Source: Symsagittifera roscoffensis (lineage: Eukaryota; Xenacoelomorpha; Acoela; Convolutidae). From it: a DNA stretch of 64,000 nt. Each line of letters starts with the position of its first letter. Position 1 is the stretch's first letter. Where the stretch lies: assembly GCF_963678635.1 (NCBI RefSeq), contig NC_087063.1:44806101-44870100 (forward strand), given 5' to 3'. Shown piece after piece: positions 1-11,559 of the stretch. A program made the position numbers and the translations under genes. Below the pieces are notes generated by a model, which saw only the letters and a list, made by a program, of their open reading frames with translations, did no database searches and had not been told where the DNA came from.

Positions 1-1521
1 AATACTAAGTCTTCCCAAGGCTTCCTTAACATTCAGAATTCTTCCTTGTACTTTTTAAGGTTGCAGGCAATTGATTTATTTGTCACTGATGATTAATTCA
101 TATGAACAGATTCCTGCTCAAAATGTGTTCATTATCATTGATGATATAAGGTTAGCTATCTGGAAGCGAAAAAAGCCGGTGGCATATTATTTCAAGTCGC
201 TGATTATAAGAGTTTTTTAGTGCCACAGTGCATCCATCAATCATTGAATGGTCACCTAGCCGAAATCGTACTGAAAGAAGATAGCTCAAAACGTGACATA
301 TAAAGACAAAAATAGATATTCAAGTCCTATTATAGCTTTCTAATTGACAGCATTTTGAGGCTTTGACTTCACTTACGAAGTATCGTTAATATCGCGTTCA
401 AAAAATAGGAACATTTTAGATTAATTGTACAAAAATGTCTATAGCTAAAAAAAATTACCTTTGTTCTTAAAATTAGCAAGCCTCGGTAAGTTCCAGCCTT
501 CTCGTGTTCTCTAATTTTTTGAAAGCTGATTGCTCCAAATTGATTAAAAAATAACTGATAATAGGTAACTATACCGTGTGTTTGATCCTTCCATTCGCTC
601 CTTGATTCGCTAATTTCTATCGAAATCAAAGCATGATTTCCTTTTTGTTCAGCTGCTCTCGTATCTTCAGGGCTCAGACTGTAATCTGAAGCCAGCTCTG
701 AGGTGTTTCTTAAAGTGACAATGGCTGTTATATTGAGACCCAATTGAACAGAAAGTTAAATTGATCACCAGTATCGACCGTCTATTTCCAGTATTCTGTT
801 TGGGTAACTCTACTCTTTAAATTCTTGCCCAGCGCCTCAAATAGCCGCAAACAACCATTTCTCTATTCCCACTGATTTTTTATGCTGTCCCGGTGAATTG
901 CTGAAACGTTAGTTTGAGACCCCAAAGATTTCTGCTGCTGTATAGAGCAAATTTTGCCGGCTTTTAAAAAATTTGAGACGACGGAAGTCGGGACAAAATT
1001 TAATATTGCTTCTACTTTGGTTAAGAATTCACTATTCAATAGCCTTCAAAGTTATTATTTTAAAATTTTTGACGGAATTTTTCGGTATCAGACAAAAGTA
1101 TTGTTGTTATTGTTATATTTCACCTGAGATCATTTTTCGTAAAGTTAATGGTGTTTGATTTGCCAATTTAGCCAATTTGAGGCCCTTAACCATTAACGCT
1201 TGATTTATTTTGCGCTATCAACGCGTAAGTGGAGAATAAATCCGTCTTAGAAACTGTTGAAAATTGAATTTAAACATGCTATTTGGTCTATTTACTACCT
1301 TTTCATATGCGCAATATATCACCTTGTACTGTCGGAACCATTAAGGCTGTGCTCGGATAAAAACAGTCTTGTTTTTTAAGATTTTTTCTCTTTCGGTTTT
1401 TAATTGGAAATTTCATTAAATTGCATTGTAAATATCGATGATTCAAAACGCAGTTTTTGTGAAGGCAATTATCTTCATCTGCCAAATCATAGAAAAAGCA
1501 ACATCAGATCAGGCCAAAAAA
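1..1521. other. left flank, mostly non-coding
   Basis: AT-rich DNA before the tandem duplication. About 1085-1300 resembles the dispersed repeat also seen near 22.0, 47.2, 57.6 and 60.3 kb; the shared words are a CATTTTTCGTAAAGTTA block and an ACGCGTAAG block followed by ATCCGTC. Apart from the exon-like stretch at 459-743 I see no gene here. Confidence 0.5.
459..743 (-). CDS. possible coding exon of unknown function
   Basis: This is an open minus-strand reading frame of about 95 residues with balanced composition, unlike the K/F/L-rich chance ORFs around it. It contains LRNTSELASDYSLSPEDTR and an aromatic YYQLFFNQFG segment. It runs into an AACAAAG|GTAATT donor at 459/458. A pyrimidine-rich acceptor (CTTCTTTCAG) lies further down the minus strand near 270-280, so a short terminal exon could follow. 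There is no convincing acceptor or ATG at the upstream end; the first in-frame start would be TTG. I recognise no family. It could be a real internal exon, a degraded exon or chance. Confidence 0.2.
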
Positions 1522-4186
1522 AACTTGCAAGAAATTGCCATCTTTTGATCGATTTTTATAAGCGCAATTTTTCGATTTTTACTACATCAAAATAATCAAT
1601 AATCCCACGGTCAATTTATCTAAATTTTACGTATATTTTATTTGAAAAGCGCTTTCACTTCCTACCACGGATAGGTATTACCTTTAGAAGATCTGATTTG
1701 CTGATCTGTTCTCTTCAAAAATTTTACTTCAGATAATATTTAGTTTTAAGCTATTTGTTTGAAAATAAAGTCATCCTGAAATGGTATTTTCTGGTTTTAA
1801 AACAAGGCAAAACTCTTGCCTGCCTAGCTTCAAATCGGGAAAAAGAAGTTAAATTGGTTGGAACTGATAAAAACTTATTTGAGTTAATTACTTAATTGTT
1901 TGTTATTGATTGCGGGTTAATGTTTAGCCCGCAATTATTTTCCTTACATAGTCAGAACTGAAAGCGAAATTGTATTTATTGAACCAACCAATAAAATAGC
2001 TTTTTTCCATCACTATCAACAAAACGATTTTATCCGGGCAAAATGCTGAATGTTTCAACTACCAATTAACTGGTCTCGAATAGTTTTTGATGAATGAATT
2101 ATTTACAAACTATGAAATTTAGGCGGTTAATGTCAAATTTTAAAAGTGTTTAAGGGGGCCTAGGAAATTAGACGATAAGCAAATTAGACGGATGCTACAA
2201 AAACGAAATTAGACGGAAGTTTTTTTTTTACAGGAGAATTTTGAATTGAATAAATTATGCATGATTGACTTGTAAAGTTTTTGGCCACCGAAATTGAACT
2301 GTTGTCTACAAACAATTTTATTTTTCTAACGCAATTTGTGTGCAAACAAAGTTAATTTCTCTCACTTTCGTCTATTTTCTCACAATTGCAGTTTTGCGAA
2401 ACCGTCTAATTTCCTTTTAAGTACCTCCGTCTAATTTGCTTATCGTCTAATTTCTCAACCCCCGTGTTTAAGTGCTAAGAAATGAGTATTTATGGAATTA
2501 AATGGCAAATCAGCTTGTCTTAATTCAATTCGGCAGGAGTTTCGAAATCACAGTATAAATCACACTTCAGCTAGACTTCAGGTTGGTTAAAATTTCTGCG
2601 AGCTTGGCACTGATCAATCTCTAGAGATAAAAATTGTTTCTAAAGACACTCAGGATAAAAAACAGTCCGATCTAATAATTTTCTCACTTTTTTGAAAATC
2701 GGAATAACAAAACAACAGAAAAAAATGATACTAAGTTTGTACAAAACTCGCGAATGACACAAATCTACATAAATGTTTTCAGAAAAAATCACATCAAGAG
2801 AACCAGTAGAACATCTCTTTTCTAAAATTTAGACAATTTTTGACAATATATATCGAACTGCTTATTTTAACAGTGAAAATGAGCTTAAAACTGAGAAGAA
2901 AAAGGAGGGTCCATTTTAAACTTTTAGATTTTATCCGCCTTTTAGAAATTAATTTGGAATCGAATACAGGAAAACATTTAATCAAAATAAACAGAATTTA
3001 TTTTATTAGAGAACAGCTTCTTATTGCATACTTTTCCAAAAAGTTTCCATTAATTAAAAACCATGTCCTTGACTTAGCAAAAAAACTATGGATCAATTGA
3101 AAATCTTTGATTTTGGTTGCTTTTAATCGCACTGATATTAGAGGAACCCAAGCCTTTTTAATATTCACTGCTGTAAAACCGCTCATTAAAACAACAAACA
3201 ATTAGAAACGATAAGTTATACTGTATGATGTTTTTTAAAATGTTTTGTGGATTCTGATGTAGGGAAGCTTTTTCTTTTAACAGCATCTTCCCTAGAAATT
3301 TTAAAATCAGTTGATGAGAAAGACAACTCTATGTCACTTGGACTGATAATTGCCAGAATTTGATGAAATTATCACAACTTAATAGGTTTTTACAATGGTT
3401 TTTGTTTTTTCAACTATTAAAAAAGAAAAGGAATCTTGTGTTTAGGTGTATTTTAGTTTTTTTGTTTTCATGCGAGAGGTTAAAGCAAAAGGTATTGCTA
3501 AAGCAATCATAACGCAAGATAAACTAATCATTCAGATTTAAAAAGTTTAAAATTTCTAATTGCAAACTATTTCTGAAAGCTTCATTTGTCGTTTCCTAGA
3601 CAAAAAATTCCTAAAAAATCTGAAATATTGCTTGATTTTTTGTTGGTTATATTACTTGTTCACTAGTGAAGAGGTCCCCTGTCATCCATCTCCTCATTAT
3701 GGGACGGACTGGCTACAGCAAAATAGATGAAATCATTCCTCCTTGCGGAAGAATATCCCAAGGAAGAACGGTGGGGACTGGGCGGGAGACTAAAAAAAAC
3801 GAGACGCTTATAATTTGAAGAATTTAGTGTTGTGAAAAAAATTTTCTGTAGTTTTATAAATGTGGTAGCTTTTGTTGATATACTTCTTTCTTCAACAATT
3901 GTTTGCGTAAGCAAAAACTCCAGATTTTTAGAGACTTATTCGGTATTTGAAAATTTGTTTATTACCAACTTCAAACAATCATTAACTGAAAAAGAAGGAT
4001 AGCTGAATGCACAGAACGTTTCCAAAATAGACTTAAAAAACTTTTTTCTAAAATAAATAGTCTGTTTTTTTTTGCACAATTCGTGGAGGGGGGGTGGTTG
4101 AGGGGATGTGGTTAAGGAGGTAGGGTAAGGGTTGAGTGTTGTTATGGGGTTTGTTGAGAAACAGAATAGAGCTTTAATTTTATACA
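1522..4186. repeat. tandem duplication, unit 1 (2.67 kb)
   Basis: Direct tandem duplication with unit 2 (4187-7008). Both units begin AACTTGCAAGAAATTGCC and end in TTTAATTTTATACAAA. By eye the copies differ at roughly 1-2% of positions, with a few small indels and one 147-bp length difference at 4900-5046. Short ORFs inside (for example near 2998-3201 and 3936-4187) recur in unit 2 but are low-complexity and not gene-like. Unit 1 carries a hAT-like MITE at 2154-2463. Confidence 0.93.
2154..2463. mobile_element. hAT-like MITE (ATTAGACG family), copy 1
   Basis: Non-autonomous inverted-repeat element. The left end is GGGGGCCTAGGAAATTAGAC and the right end, reverse-complemented, is GGGGGTTGAGAAATTAGACG. 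Both ends continue as matching GATAAGCAAATTAGACGG, so the TIR is about 35 bp. AAATTAGACG recurs as a subterminal repeat. A perfect 8-bp duplication, GTGTTTAA, flanks it (2146-2153 and 2464-2471). Eight-bp duplications are typical of hAT (also P and Merlin) elements. It encodes no transposase. Confidence 0.85.
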
Positions 4187-4818
4187 AACTTGCAAGAAAT
4201 TGCCATCTTTTGATCGATTTTTATAAGCGCAATTTTTCGATTTTTACTACATCAAAATAATCAATAATCCCACGGTCAATTTATCTAAATTTTAAGTATA
4301 TTTTATTTGAAAAGCGCTTTCACTTCCTACCACGGATAAGTATTACCTTTAGAAGATCTGATTTGCTGATCTGTTCTCTTCAAAAATTTTACTTCAGATA
4401 ATTTTTAGTTTTAAGCTATTTGTTTGAAAATAAAGTCATCCTGAAATGGTATTTTCTGGTTTTAAAACAAGGCAAAACTCTTGCCTCCCTAGCTTCAAAT
4501 CGGGAAAAAGAAGTTAAATTGGTTGGAACTGATAAAAACTTATTTGAGTTAATTACTTAATTGTTTGTTATTGATTGCGGGTTAATGTTTAGCCCGCAAT
4601 TATTTTCCTTACATAGTCAGAACTGAAAGCGAAATTGTATTTATTGAACCAACCAATAAAAAAGCTTTTTTCCATCACTATCAACAAAACGATTTTATCC
4701 GGGCAAAATGCTGAATGTTTCAACTACCAATTAACTGGTCTCGAATAGTTTTTGATGAATGAATTATTTACAAACTATGAAATTTAGGCGGTTAATGTCA
4801 AATTTTAAAAGTGTTTAA

Positions 4819-5276
4819 GGGGGCCTAGGAAATTAGACGATAAGCAAATTAGACGGATGCTACAAAAACGAAATTAGACGGAATTTTTTTTTTTTACAGA
4901 TCTGGCGTTTTAGACGAAAGGGAAAGGGCCAACAAAAATTTTTCTTAAGAGTCAGGTTTCACAAATACAAAAAGAACATAAAATGTCAATACCTATCAAA
5001 ACAATTGGTTTAAAAGAACATAAAAGGTCAAATCTGAATATTACAGGAGAATTTTGAATTGAATAAATTATGCATGGTTGACTTGTAAAGTTTTTGGCCA
5101 CCGAAATTGAACTGTTGTCTACAAACAATTTTATTTTTCTAACGCAATTTGTGTGCAAACAAAGTTAATTTCTCTCACTTTCGTCTATTTTCTCACAATT
5201 GCAGTTTTGCAAAACCGTCTAATTTCCTTTTAAGTACCTCCGTCTAATTTGCTTATCGTCTAATTTCTCAACCCCC
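4819..5276. mobile_element. hAT-like MITE (ATTAGACG family), copy 2
   Basis: Same element as 2154-2463, with the same 8-bp GTGTTTAA duplication at 4811-4818 and 5277-5284. It is 458 bp rather than 310 bp because it holds an extra 147 bp bounded by TTACAG (4894-4899 and 5041-5046). Either something inserted here after the duplication, or unit 1 lost the segment by recombination between the two 6-bp repeats. Confidence 0.85.
4900..5046. repeat. 147-bp segment present only in unit 2
   Basis: This segment lies between two TTACAG hexamers and is absent at the matching point of unit 1, where a single TTACAG is found. It contains no TIR that I can see. It repeats AAAGAACATAAAA twice internally. The hexamer could be a target duplication or the microhomology of a deletion in unit 1. 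Confidence 0.7.
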
Positions 5277-7008
5277 GTGTTTAAGTGCTCAGAAATGAGT
5301 ATTTATGGAATTAAATGGCAAATCAGCTTGTCTTAATTCAATTCGGCAGGAGTTTCGAAATCACAGTATAAAACGAACACTTCAGCTAGACTTCAGGTTG
5401 ATTAAAATTTCTGCGAGCTTGGCACTGATCAATCTCTAGAGAGAAAAATTGTTTCTAAAGACACTCAGGATAAAAAACAGTCCGATCTAATAATTTTCTC
5501 ACTTTTTTGAAAATCGGAATAACAAAATAACAGAAATAAATGATACTAAGTTTGTACAAAACTCCCGAATGACACAAATCTACATAAATGTTTTCAGAAA
5601 AAATCACATCAAGAGAACCAGTAGAACATCTCTTTTCTAAAATTTAGACAATTTTTGACAATATATATCGAACTGCTTATTTTAACAGCAGTGAAAATGA
5701 GCTTAAAACTGAGAAGAAAAAAGGAGGGTCCATTTTAAACTTTTAGATTTTATCCGCCTTTTAGAAATTAGTTTGGAATCGAATACAGGAAAACATTTAA
5801 TCAAAATAAACAGAATTTATTTTATCAGAGAACAGCTTCTTTTTGCATAGTTTTCCAAAAACTTTCCATTAATTAAAAACCATGTCCTTGACTTTGCAAA
5901 AAAACTATGGATCAATTGAAAATCTTTGATTTTGATTGCTTTTATTCGCACTGATGTTAGAGGAACCCAAGCCTTTTTAATATTCACTGCTGTAAAACCG
6001 CTCATTAAAACAACAAACAATTAGAAACGATAAGTTATACTGTATGATATTTTTTAAAATGTTTTGTGGATTCTGATGTAGGGAAGCTTTTTCTTTTAAC
6101 AGCATCTTCCCTAGAAATTTTAAAATCAGTTGATGAGAAAGACAACTCTATGTCACTTGGACTGATAATTGCCAGAATTTGATAAAATTATCACAACTTA
6201 ATAGGTTTTTACAATGGTTTTTGTTTTTTCAACTATTAAAAAAGAAAAGAAATTTTGTGTTTAGGTGTATTTTAGTTTTTTTGTTTTCATGCGAGAGGTT
6301 AAAGCAAAATGTATTGCTAAAGCAATCATAACGCAAGATAAACTAATCATTCAGATTTAAAAAGTTTGAAATTTCTAATTGCAAACTATTTCTGAAAGCT
6401 TCATTTGTCGTTTCCTAGACAAAAAATTCCTAAAAAATCTGAAATATTGCTTGAATTTTTGTTGATTATATTACTTGTTCACTAGTGAAGAGGTCCCCGG
6501 TCATCCATCTCCTCATTATGGGACGGAGTGGCTACAGCAAAATAGATGAAATCATTCCTCCTTACGGAAGAATATCCCAAGGAAGAACGGTGGGGACTGG
6601 GCGGGAGACTAAAAAAAAACGAGACGCTTATAATTTGAAGAATTTAGTGTTGTGAAAAAAATTTTCTGTAGTTTTATAAATGTGGTAGCTTTTGTTGATA
6701 TACTTCTTTCTTCAAAAATTGTTTGCGTAAGCAAAAACTCCTGATTTTTAGAGACTTATTCAGTATTTGAAAATTTGTTTATTACCAACTTCAAACAATC
6801 ATTAACTGAAAAAGAAGGATAGCTGAATGCACAGAACGTTTCCAAAATAGTCTTAAAAATCTTTTTTCTAAAATAAATAGTCTGTTTTTTTTGCACAATT
6901 CGTGGAGGGGGGGGTGGTTGAGGGGATGTGGTTAAGGAGGTAGGGTAAGGGTTGAGTGTTGTTATGGGGTTTGCTGAGAAACAGAATAGAGCTTTAATTT
7001 TATACAAA

Positions 7009-9000
7009 ATTTCCGCTAAACTAGTCAATTTTAAAAGAAAATGGATTATACTCAATTGTAATGTTTTTTTTTCCTCACAAATAATCAGTTATGATTATAA
7101 TATCATCAATTTTTGGTTTAAATTTTGCATCTGTAGTGGATTTTCTAATGGACTTTTTTTCTCGGAAGTCTATTGCAACCGATTAAAATATATGCGCATT
7201 CGGTGCGGGTAATTAGTTAAATTTTAAATAAAATTGACATTTCACCGGAAATGTTTGACACGAAACACCGCTTTCTTCTACTGAAAGTACGTCAAAGTTT
7301 GTGCAAAAGGAGTAATCTTTAACAAGAAAAAAGGCGTTAGGGCTTAAAAGCAATCGAAACTGGTTTTTTTTTCAGTCATCTTTTTAGTAGTAGTTAATTT
7401 ATAGAGGTACTAAAACGCGATTGGGGTTTAAAAACAGACATGTGCCCGATGACTATAATTTTAATTCTAAACTTAACAATCTTGAAAAAAAAGTTGAAAT
7501 CTAACAACAAAACAGAAGCAGTCCATTTGTTTCCATTTTCGTTCAAAGTATTTACTTAAATTTTGTCAACTCCACAGATCCAATATACAAAACCAGTCTG
7601 ACAATTGAATATATTTTTTGTTTGGTTCACTTAATGTAATTTATTGAAATTAATTTTGAGTAAGAATAACTATTTAATTGAACACGGGAAGATTCAAATT
7701 GAAAAAAATATTCATATTTTTTTTTCATATTCGTTTCCAAAAATTATTAGAAAGTGGGAAACGAGCCAAGATAACCGCAAATCTTTCAATTAAATTTATT
7801 CAAATATTAATTATTTTTTTCCTCTATCGACAGCTCTTGTAAAAAGTCAATAATAACTTCCTCGAGGTATTTGTATTCAAAGATTAGCGTAGATACTGAG
7901 CACTTCACTTTAATTGATTTTTAAATTAACCTCTTGTAAAAAATATTTCCTCAAAAGCGGTCTTTAAAACGAGCTGAGTATTTTTGATTGCTGCTTTCTT
8001 CTAGACAATTTGACCGTTTTATTGAGTGAAATGAACCATATTCAGTAAGTAGCCTTTCTTTCCAGAAAATCTGTCTCAAAACACGGTAAGAAAACTAAAA
8101 AATGCATTGTTATTGTTTTGAAGCTTCTATTACTCGTCAAAAAATCCCTAATTAAACTCAAAAACCTATATTTAGAAAATTTGAAGTGTGTCTTGATCAT
8201 ATTCTGAACAAAAACAAACGTGTCACCATATTCTTGTATTAATGTGTTCTTGATTGTCGGTTTTTATCTCAAAGCAACTATTTTAACATTCCATCCGCTT
8301 ACAAGTTTCGAATATAAACATATAAACAATCCAGTTAAGTGATAAAAAGAACACCCTAAATAGTTGACAGCATTTATATTGCCGATGAAAACTATTTTTA
8401 ACCTTATCGGATGAAAAAATTTGCAAATTTTGCAGCATGTCCAAACTAATGGGACAAATTTGAGGCTGAGTTTTCGTTTCAATGTTTTCTCTTCATTAAA
8501 AAAAAATTTACGTTAGCAAAAAAATTATATTGTGTCTGAAGCAGTTGAATAATAGTGTCTGAAGCAGTTGAATAATATAAGAATTTGGTTAAACTGGTTT
8601 GTTTACTGCATTTTTTTAGCCCGTTCTGTTATGCTCATTCAAATTTCATTCAATTGTTTTTTTAATCAAAAGGTTTTTCAGCACCACCACCACCAACAAA
8701 ATTGGGGTTTCACCAAAAAAAAAACGAGCGCGGTTTTTTCAGTCTCAGTCACAGAACTAAGTTTTCCAGACGAGATAGAAAAAACAGAAACTGTTGCATT
8801 TGAACCTTCAGTTGAAACCGCTTTTAATTGAGTCTGAAGTTGTGGAGGTTTTGATTTTTTCAATTTTCATGAAAAGCTCAAATTATTATTATTTTTCCAT
8901 TTATTCCCTAACTTATCATCGAACTTATCATATCTAATAAATATTTAAATAAGGGGTTTATTGATTTTCCACACTAAAATTTTTTCAACCTACGACATTA
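7009..9000. other. non-coding AT-rich spacer
   Basis: No gene is visible. Overlapping short ORFs at 8568-8863 are open on both strands and low-complexity. A 25-bp direct tandem duplication containing GTGTCTGAAGCAGTTGAATA occupies about 8531-8578. Confidence 0.5.
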
Positions 9001-9190
9001 CGAGGCCAAACTGTGCACTGGATAGGAGCACAATTTTGTGTCTGTATGTTCCTGGATTCCAGAGACAAGTCTTTAAACATGTTAAATTTTGTCGGAACGA
9101 TCAAAGAGAAGGAAAAACAAAAGAAGAACAAAGGGAGTGTCCTTGTTGCGGAATCCGCTTACAATGCACAGAATGCACAGTTTGGCCTCG
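9001..9190. mobile_element. TA-flanked MITE (family A), copy 1
   Basis: 190-bp element with inverted ends CGAGGCCAAACTGTGCA and TGCACAGTTTGGCCTCG, flanked by TA on both sides (8999-9000 and 9191-9192). TA duplications and short TIRs fit the Tc1/mariner superfamily; assignment beyond that is inference. Related copies lie at 51602-51792 and, inverted and interrupted, at 62236-63311. The short ORFs within are not credible proteins. Confidence 0.85.
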
Positions 9191-10190
9191 TAATGGATTT
9201 TAGCATGTTTAGCGAAAGAAGTTTTTAGCTTTTAAACCTAATTGTAAATTGCAAGAATAATAAACTGTTTTCGATTTTCCAGTTTTTGAATGCTAGACCA
9301 ATTATATAGCCCGAGAGTAAATCTGTAGCTATGAAAAACTGGTAAAGAAAGATCATGAAATAGAGAATTTCTTCAAAATAATCATATTTCATGACTTAAT
9401 GAGAAAATTTTCAGCTTGAAGTTCCTAATTTTACGATTCGGCTTGAAGTCCCGTCGGCTTGATGTCCGGCACCCGATGTCAGCATGCGGGGAGAGGGTAG
9501 GGCAGCGCGGTATGAGTATTGTAAAACCTGTAATCATCGATCTAATTGGGTCAGTACATCAGTGCCGAAGTACAACAGCGCCGAATAAAAAAAGTACTTC
9601 AACAGTGCCGAAAATATGAACAAATTTCAACATATTAAGTGCGGCAATAACAAAAAACTAAACGGCAAACGTTTACAATCTTAAATGACACTTGAAGATT
9701 TTGTGTGACAAAATTTGCAATTTAGATGTTTTTGCGCCGTAATAATTGTTTAATTTGCAGTTGCAGACATTTTGGTAGCAAACTTGGAGTGATTTTGTTT
9801 GATAATTAGTGTCAGTAAATTCCCGCTCTTTTGAAAATTTCCCGCTTTTTCGGCAGTGTTGAACGCCCCCATCTAATTATATCTGTCTATCTACTTCTAT
9901 CTACCTTATTTAACGGGCACTTCAATTGACACGTCCCTATTTTGATCTGATAAAAGACCAAATATTTTGCAACGGTCAAAATGCGAACAAAATCGGCATT
10001 AAAAAAGCTATAGGAGCTTCAATGCATTTTTCGTAAACTTCCCAATGCAATTATTTCAGTTTTTTGTTTCTGTGTTTACTGAATTGCAGTGCACTTTCCA
10101 ATACTGAATTGCAATAAACTTTCCAATACTGGATTGCAATGAACTTTCCAATGCAATTATTTCAATTTTTTGTTTCAGTGTTACTGAATT
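9191..10190. other. non-coding spacer with a short tandem repeat
   Basis: No gene is visible. Near 10080-10165 a unit of about 30 bp containing GCAATGAACTTTCCAATACT repeats roughly three times with small changes. Confidence 0.45.
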
Positions 10191-11410
10191 GAAACTTAAC
10201 TTAGCAACCCTATGGTGGTGGACTATAAAGGTTATTCAAGGGGTTGCGAATTTGGTATCTTAACATCAAAGCCTTTTTTTAAAATTACGAGATGTAAAAA
10301 CTCTTGTGATTTTTGAAAATTTTCAAAGAAATTAAAATTGTCCAATACAGCATTTCAAGTAGTTCCTACAAAATTGACTATTCAAATCATTTTAGCTTCT
10401 GAGATATGGGGTTTTTTATTGTTTTTTTTTTCAGAAGTTTTCACAGCAAAGTTTTTCTTTTTTTTAGAAAACTCCTAAAATTTGAAATTCGCAAACCAAT
10501 AGAGGAGTGCTATACGGGAATTCTCAGGAGTCCCAAAACTGGTTTTTCGTTTTTAACTGCTCTTAGTGGAGGAGCTATCAGGGAACTCTCGGGAATCGCA
10601 AGTGCGGCTTCCAGCTTTAACTGCTCAAATGCTTTAAGCTAATTTCACAAAACTCAAGTTTCCCAGCCCTATAATTGTTTTAATTTCAGGGATTGCAAGT
10701 CTTGCCTCCAAAAAATTACGACAGCTGAAGTCTTTTTTGTTTCCAAGATATGACGATTTTCTAATGATTTTTACAAAGTTATATAAAAAAGTAGATCTCA
10801 AAAACACTCTAGAATGTAAAGGTGACAACCCTATGTATGGTTTTAATAGTAATCTCGGGGTTAACATTCGTGCCTCCAAATTCCAAATGTGGTTGCTCTA
10901 ATCTTTTCAGTTTCCGAGATATGTTTTTGTTAGGGATTTTTTGAAGTAGTTTTCAAAAATTGTTAATTCACAATTGTTCAAATTTTGGGAATTCCCAACA
11001 AGGTAGATGGGTGATACTTTGATGGGTTGCAAAACTTGCTCAAAAATGTGACTACTCAAACGTTTATAGCTCCAGTGATATTACGGTTTTCAAGAGTTTG
11101 CTATTTTTTTCAAAAAAAGTAGGATTTGAAAAAACTTCGAGGTTGGAAATCCAAAGCAAAATTCAAAAGTAATAAAATTCAAAACAATGCTGTGGTGCTG
11201 TTATTATCAAATCTGACCTTAAAATGTCTTTTTTTTCGAGATATGGCGTTTTTAGCATTTTCCGAAAAATTTTCGAAAAAATATCGAAACTAATTATAAT
11301 TGAAAAAAAAAATCAAAATTGATGTTGGTTTCAAACTACTCAATTTATGAAACAGAGAGCATCGTGATTGAGGTTGCGTTTGAAATTCTTGCTTTGGTCC
11401 GAAACGCCTA
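10190..11410. repeat. degenerate satellite-like array, period about 165 bp
   Basis: A recurring block ends in variants of GAGATATGGCGTTTTT near 10402, 10748, 10917, 11078 and 11240. The last four steps are about 160-170 bp and the first about twice that. Upstream in each unit are variants of CAACCCTATG (about 10207, 10660, 10827) and GGGGTTGCAA...TTGCCTCC (about 10239, 10688, 10857, 11022), in the same order. Units are strongly diverged, so the array is old. Confidence 0.6.
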
Positions 11411-11559
11411 AACGCTTTAAGAGGGGGAAGATTGTTCACTGAGTGCAAACTTTGCGTACGCTAACCTGTTATTTTGGTCATTTATTAAGGTGGCTATTCT
11501 TCACCATGAAGGGGGCGAGAGTTTTATAAAGACCAGTCTCATAAAACTGTGCAAACTGT

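Larger units (their letters stand above)
4187..7008. repeat. tandem duplication, unit 2 (2.82 kb)
   Basis: Second copy of 1522-4186, joined head to tail with no spacer. Its extra length comes almost entirely from a 147-bp block inside its MITE copy. After 7008 the sequence diverges at once (TACAAA then ATTTCCGC), which marks the right edge. Low divergence points to a recent duplication, so the MITE was already present in the ancestral single copy. Confidence 0.93.

Noticed and set aside
2998-3201. 67-residue minus-strand frame conserved in both tandem units (also 5817-6020)
   Set aside because: Conservation is explained by the recent duplication; no motif and no difference in rate from surrounding DNA.
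8568-8863. Overlapping open frames on both strands
   Set aside because: A His-rich run comes from a CCA repeat; both strands are open by chance and neither has a domain.
9013-9228. Short open frames inside the family A MITE
   Set aside because: The frames read through the TIRs and are not preserved in copy 2.
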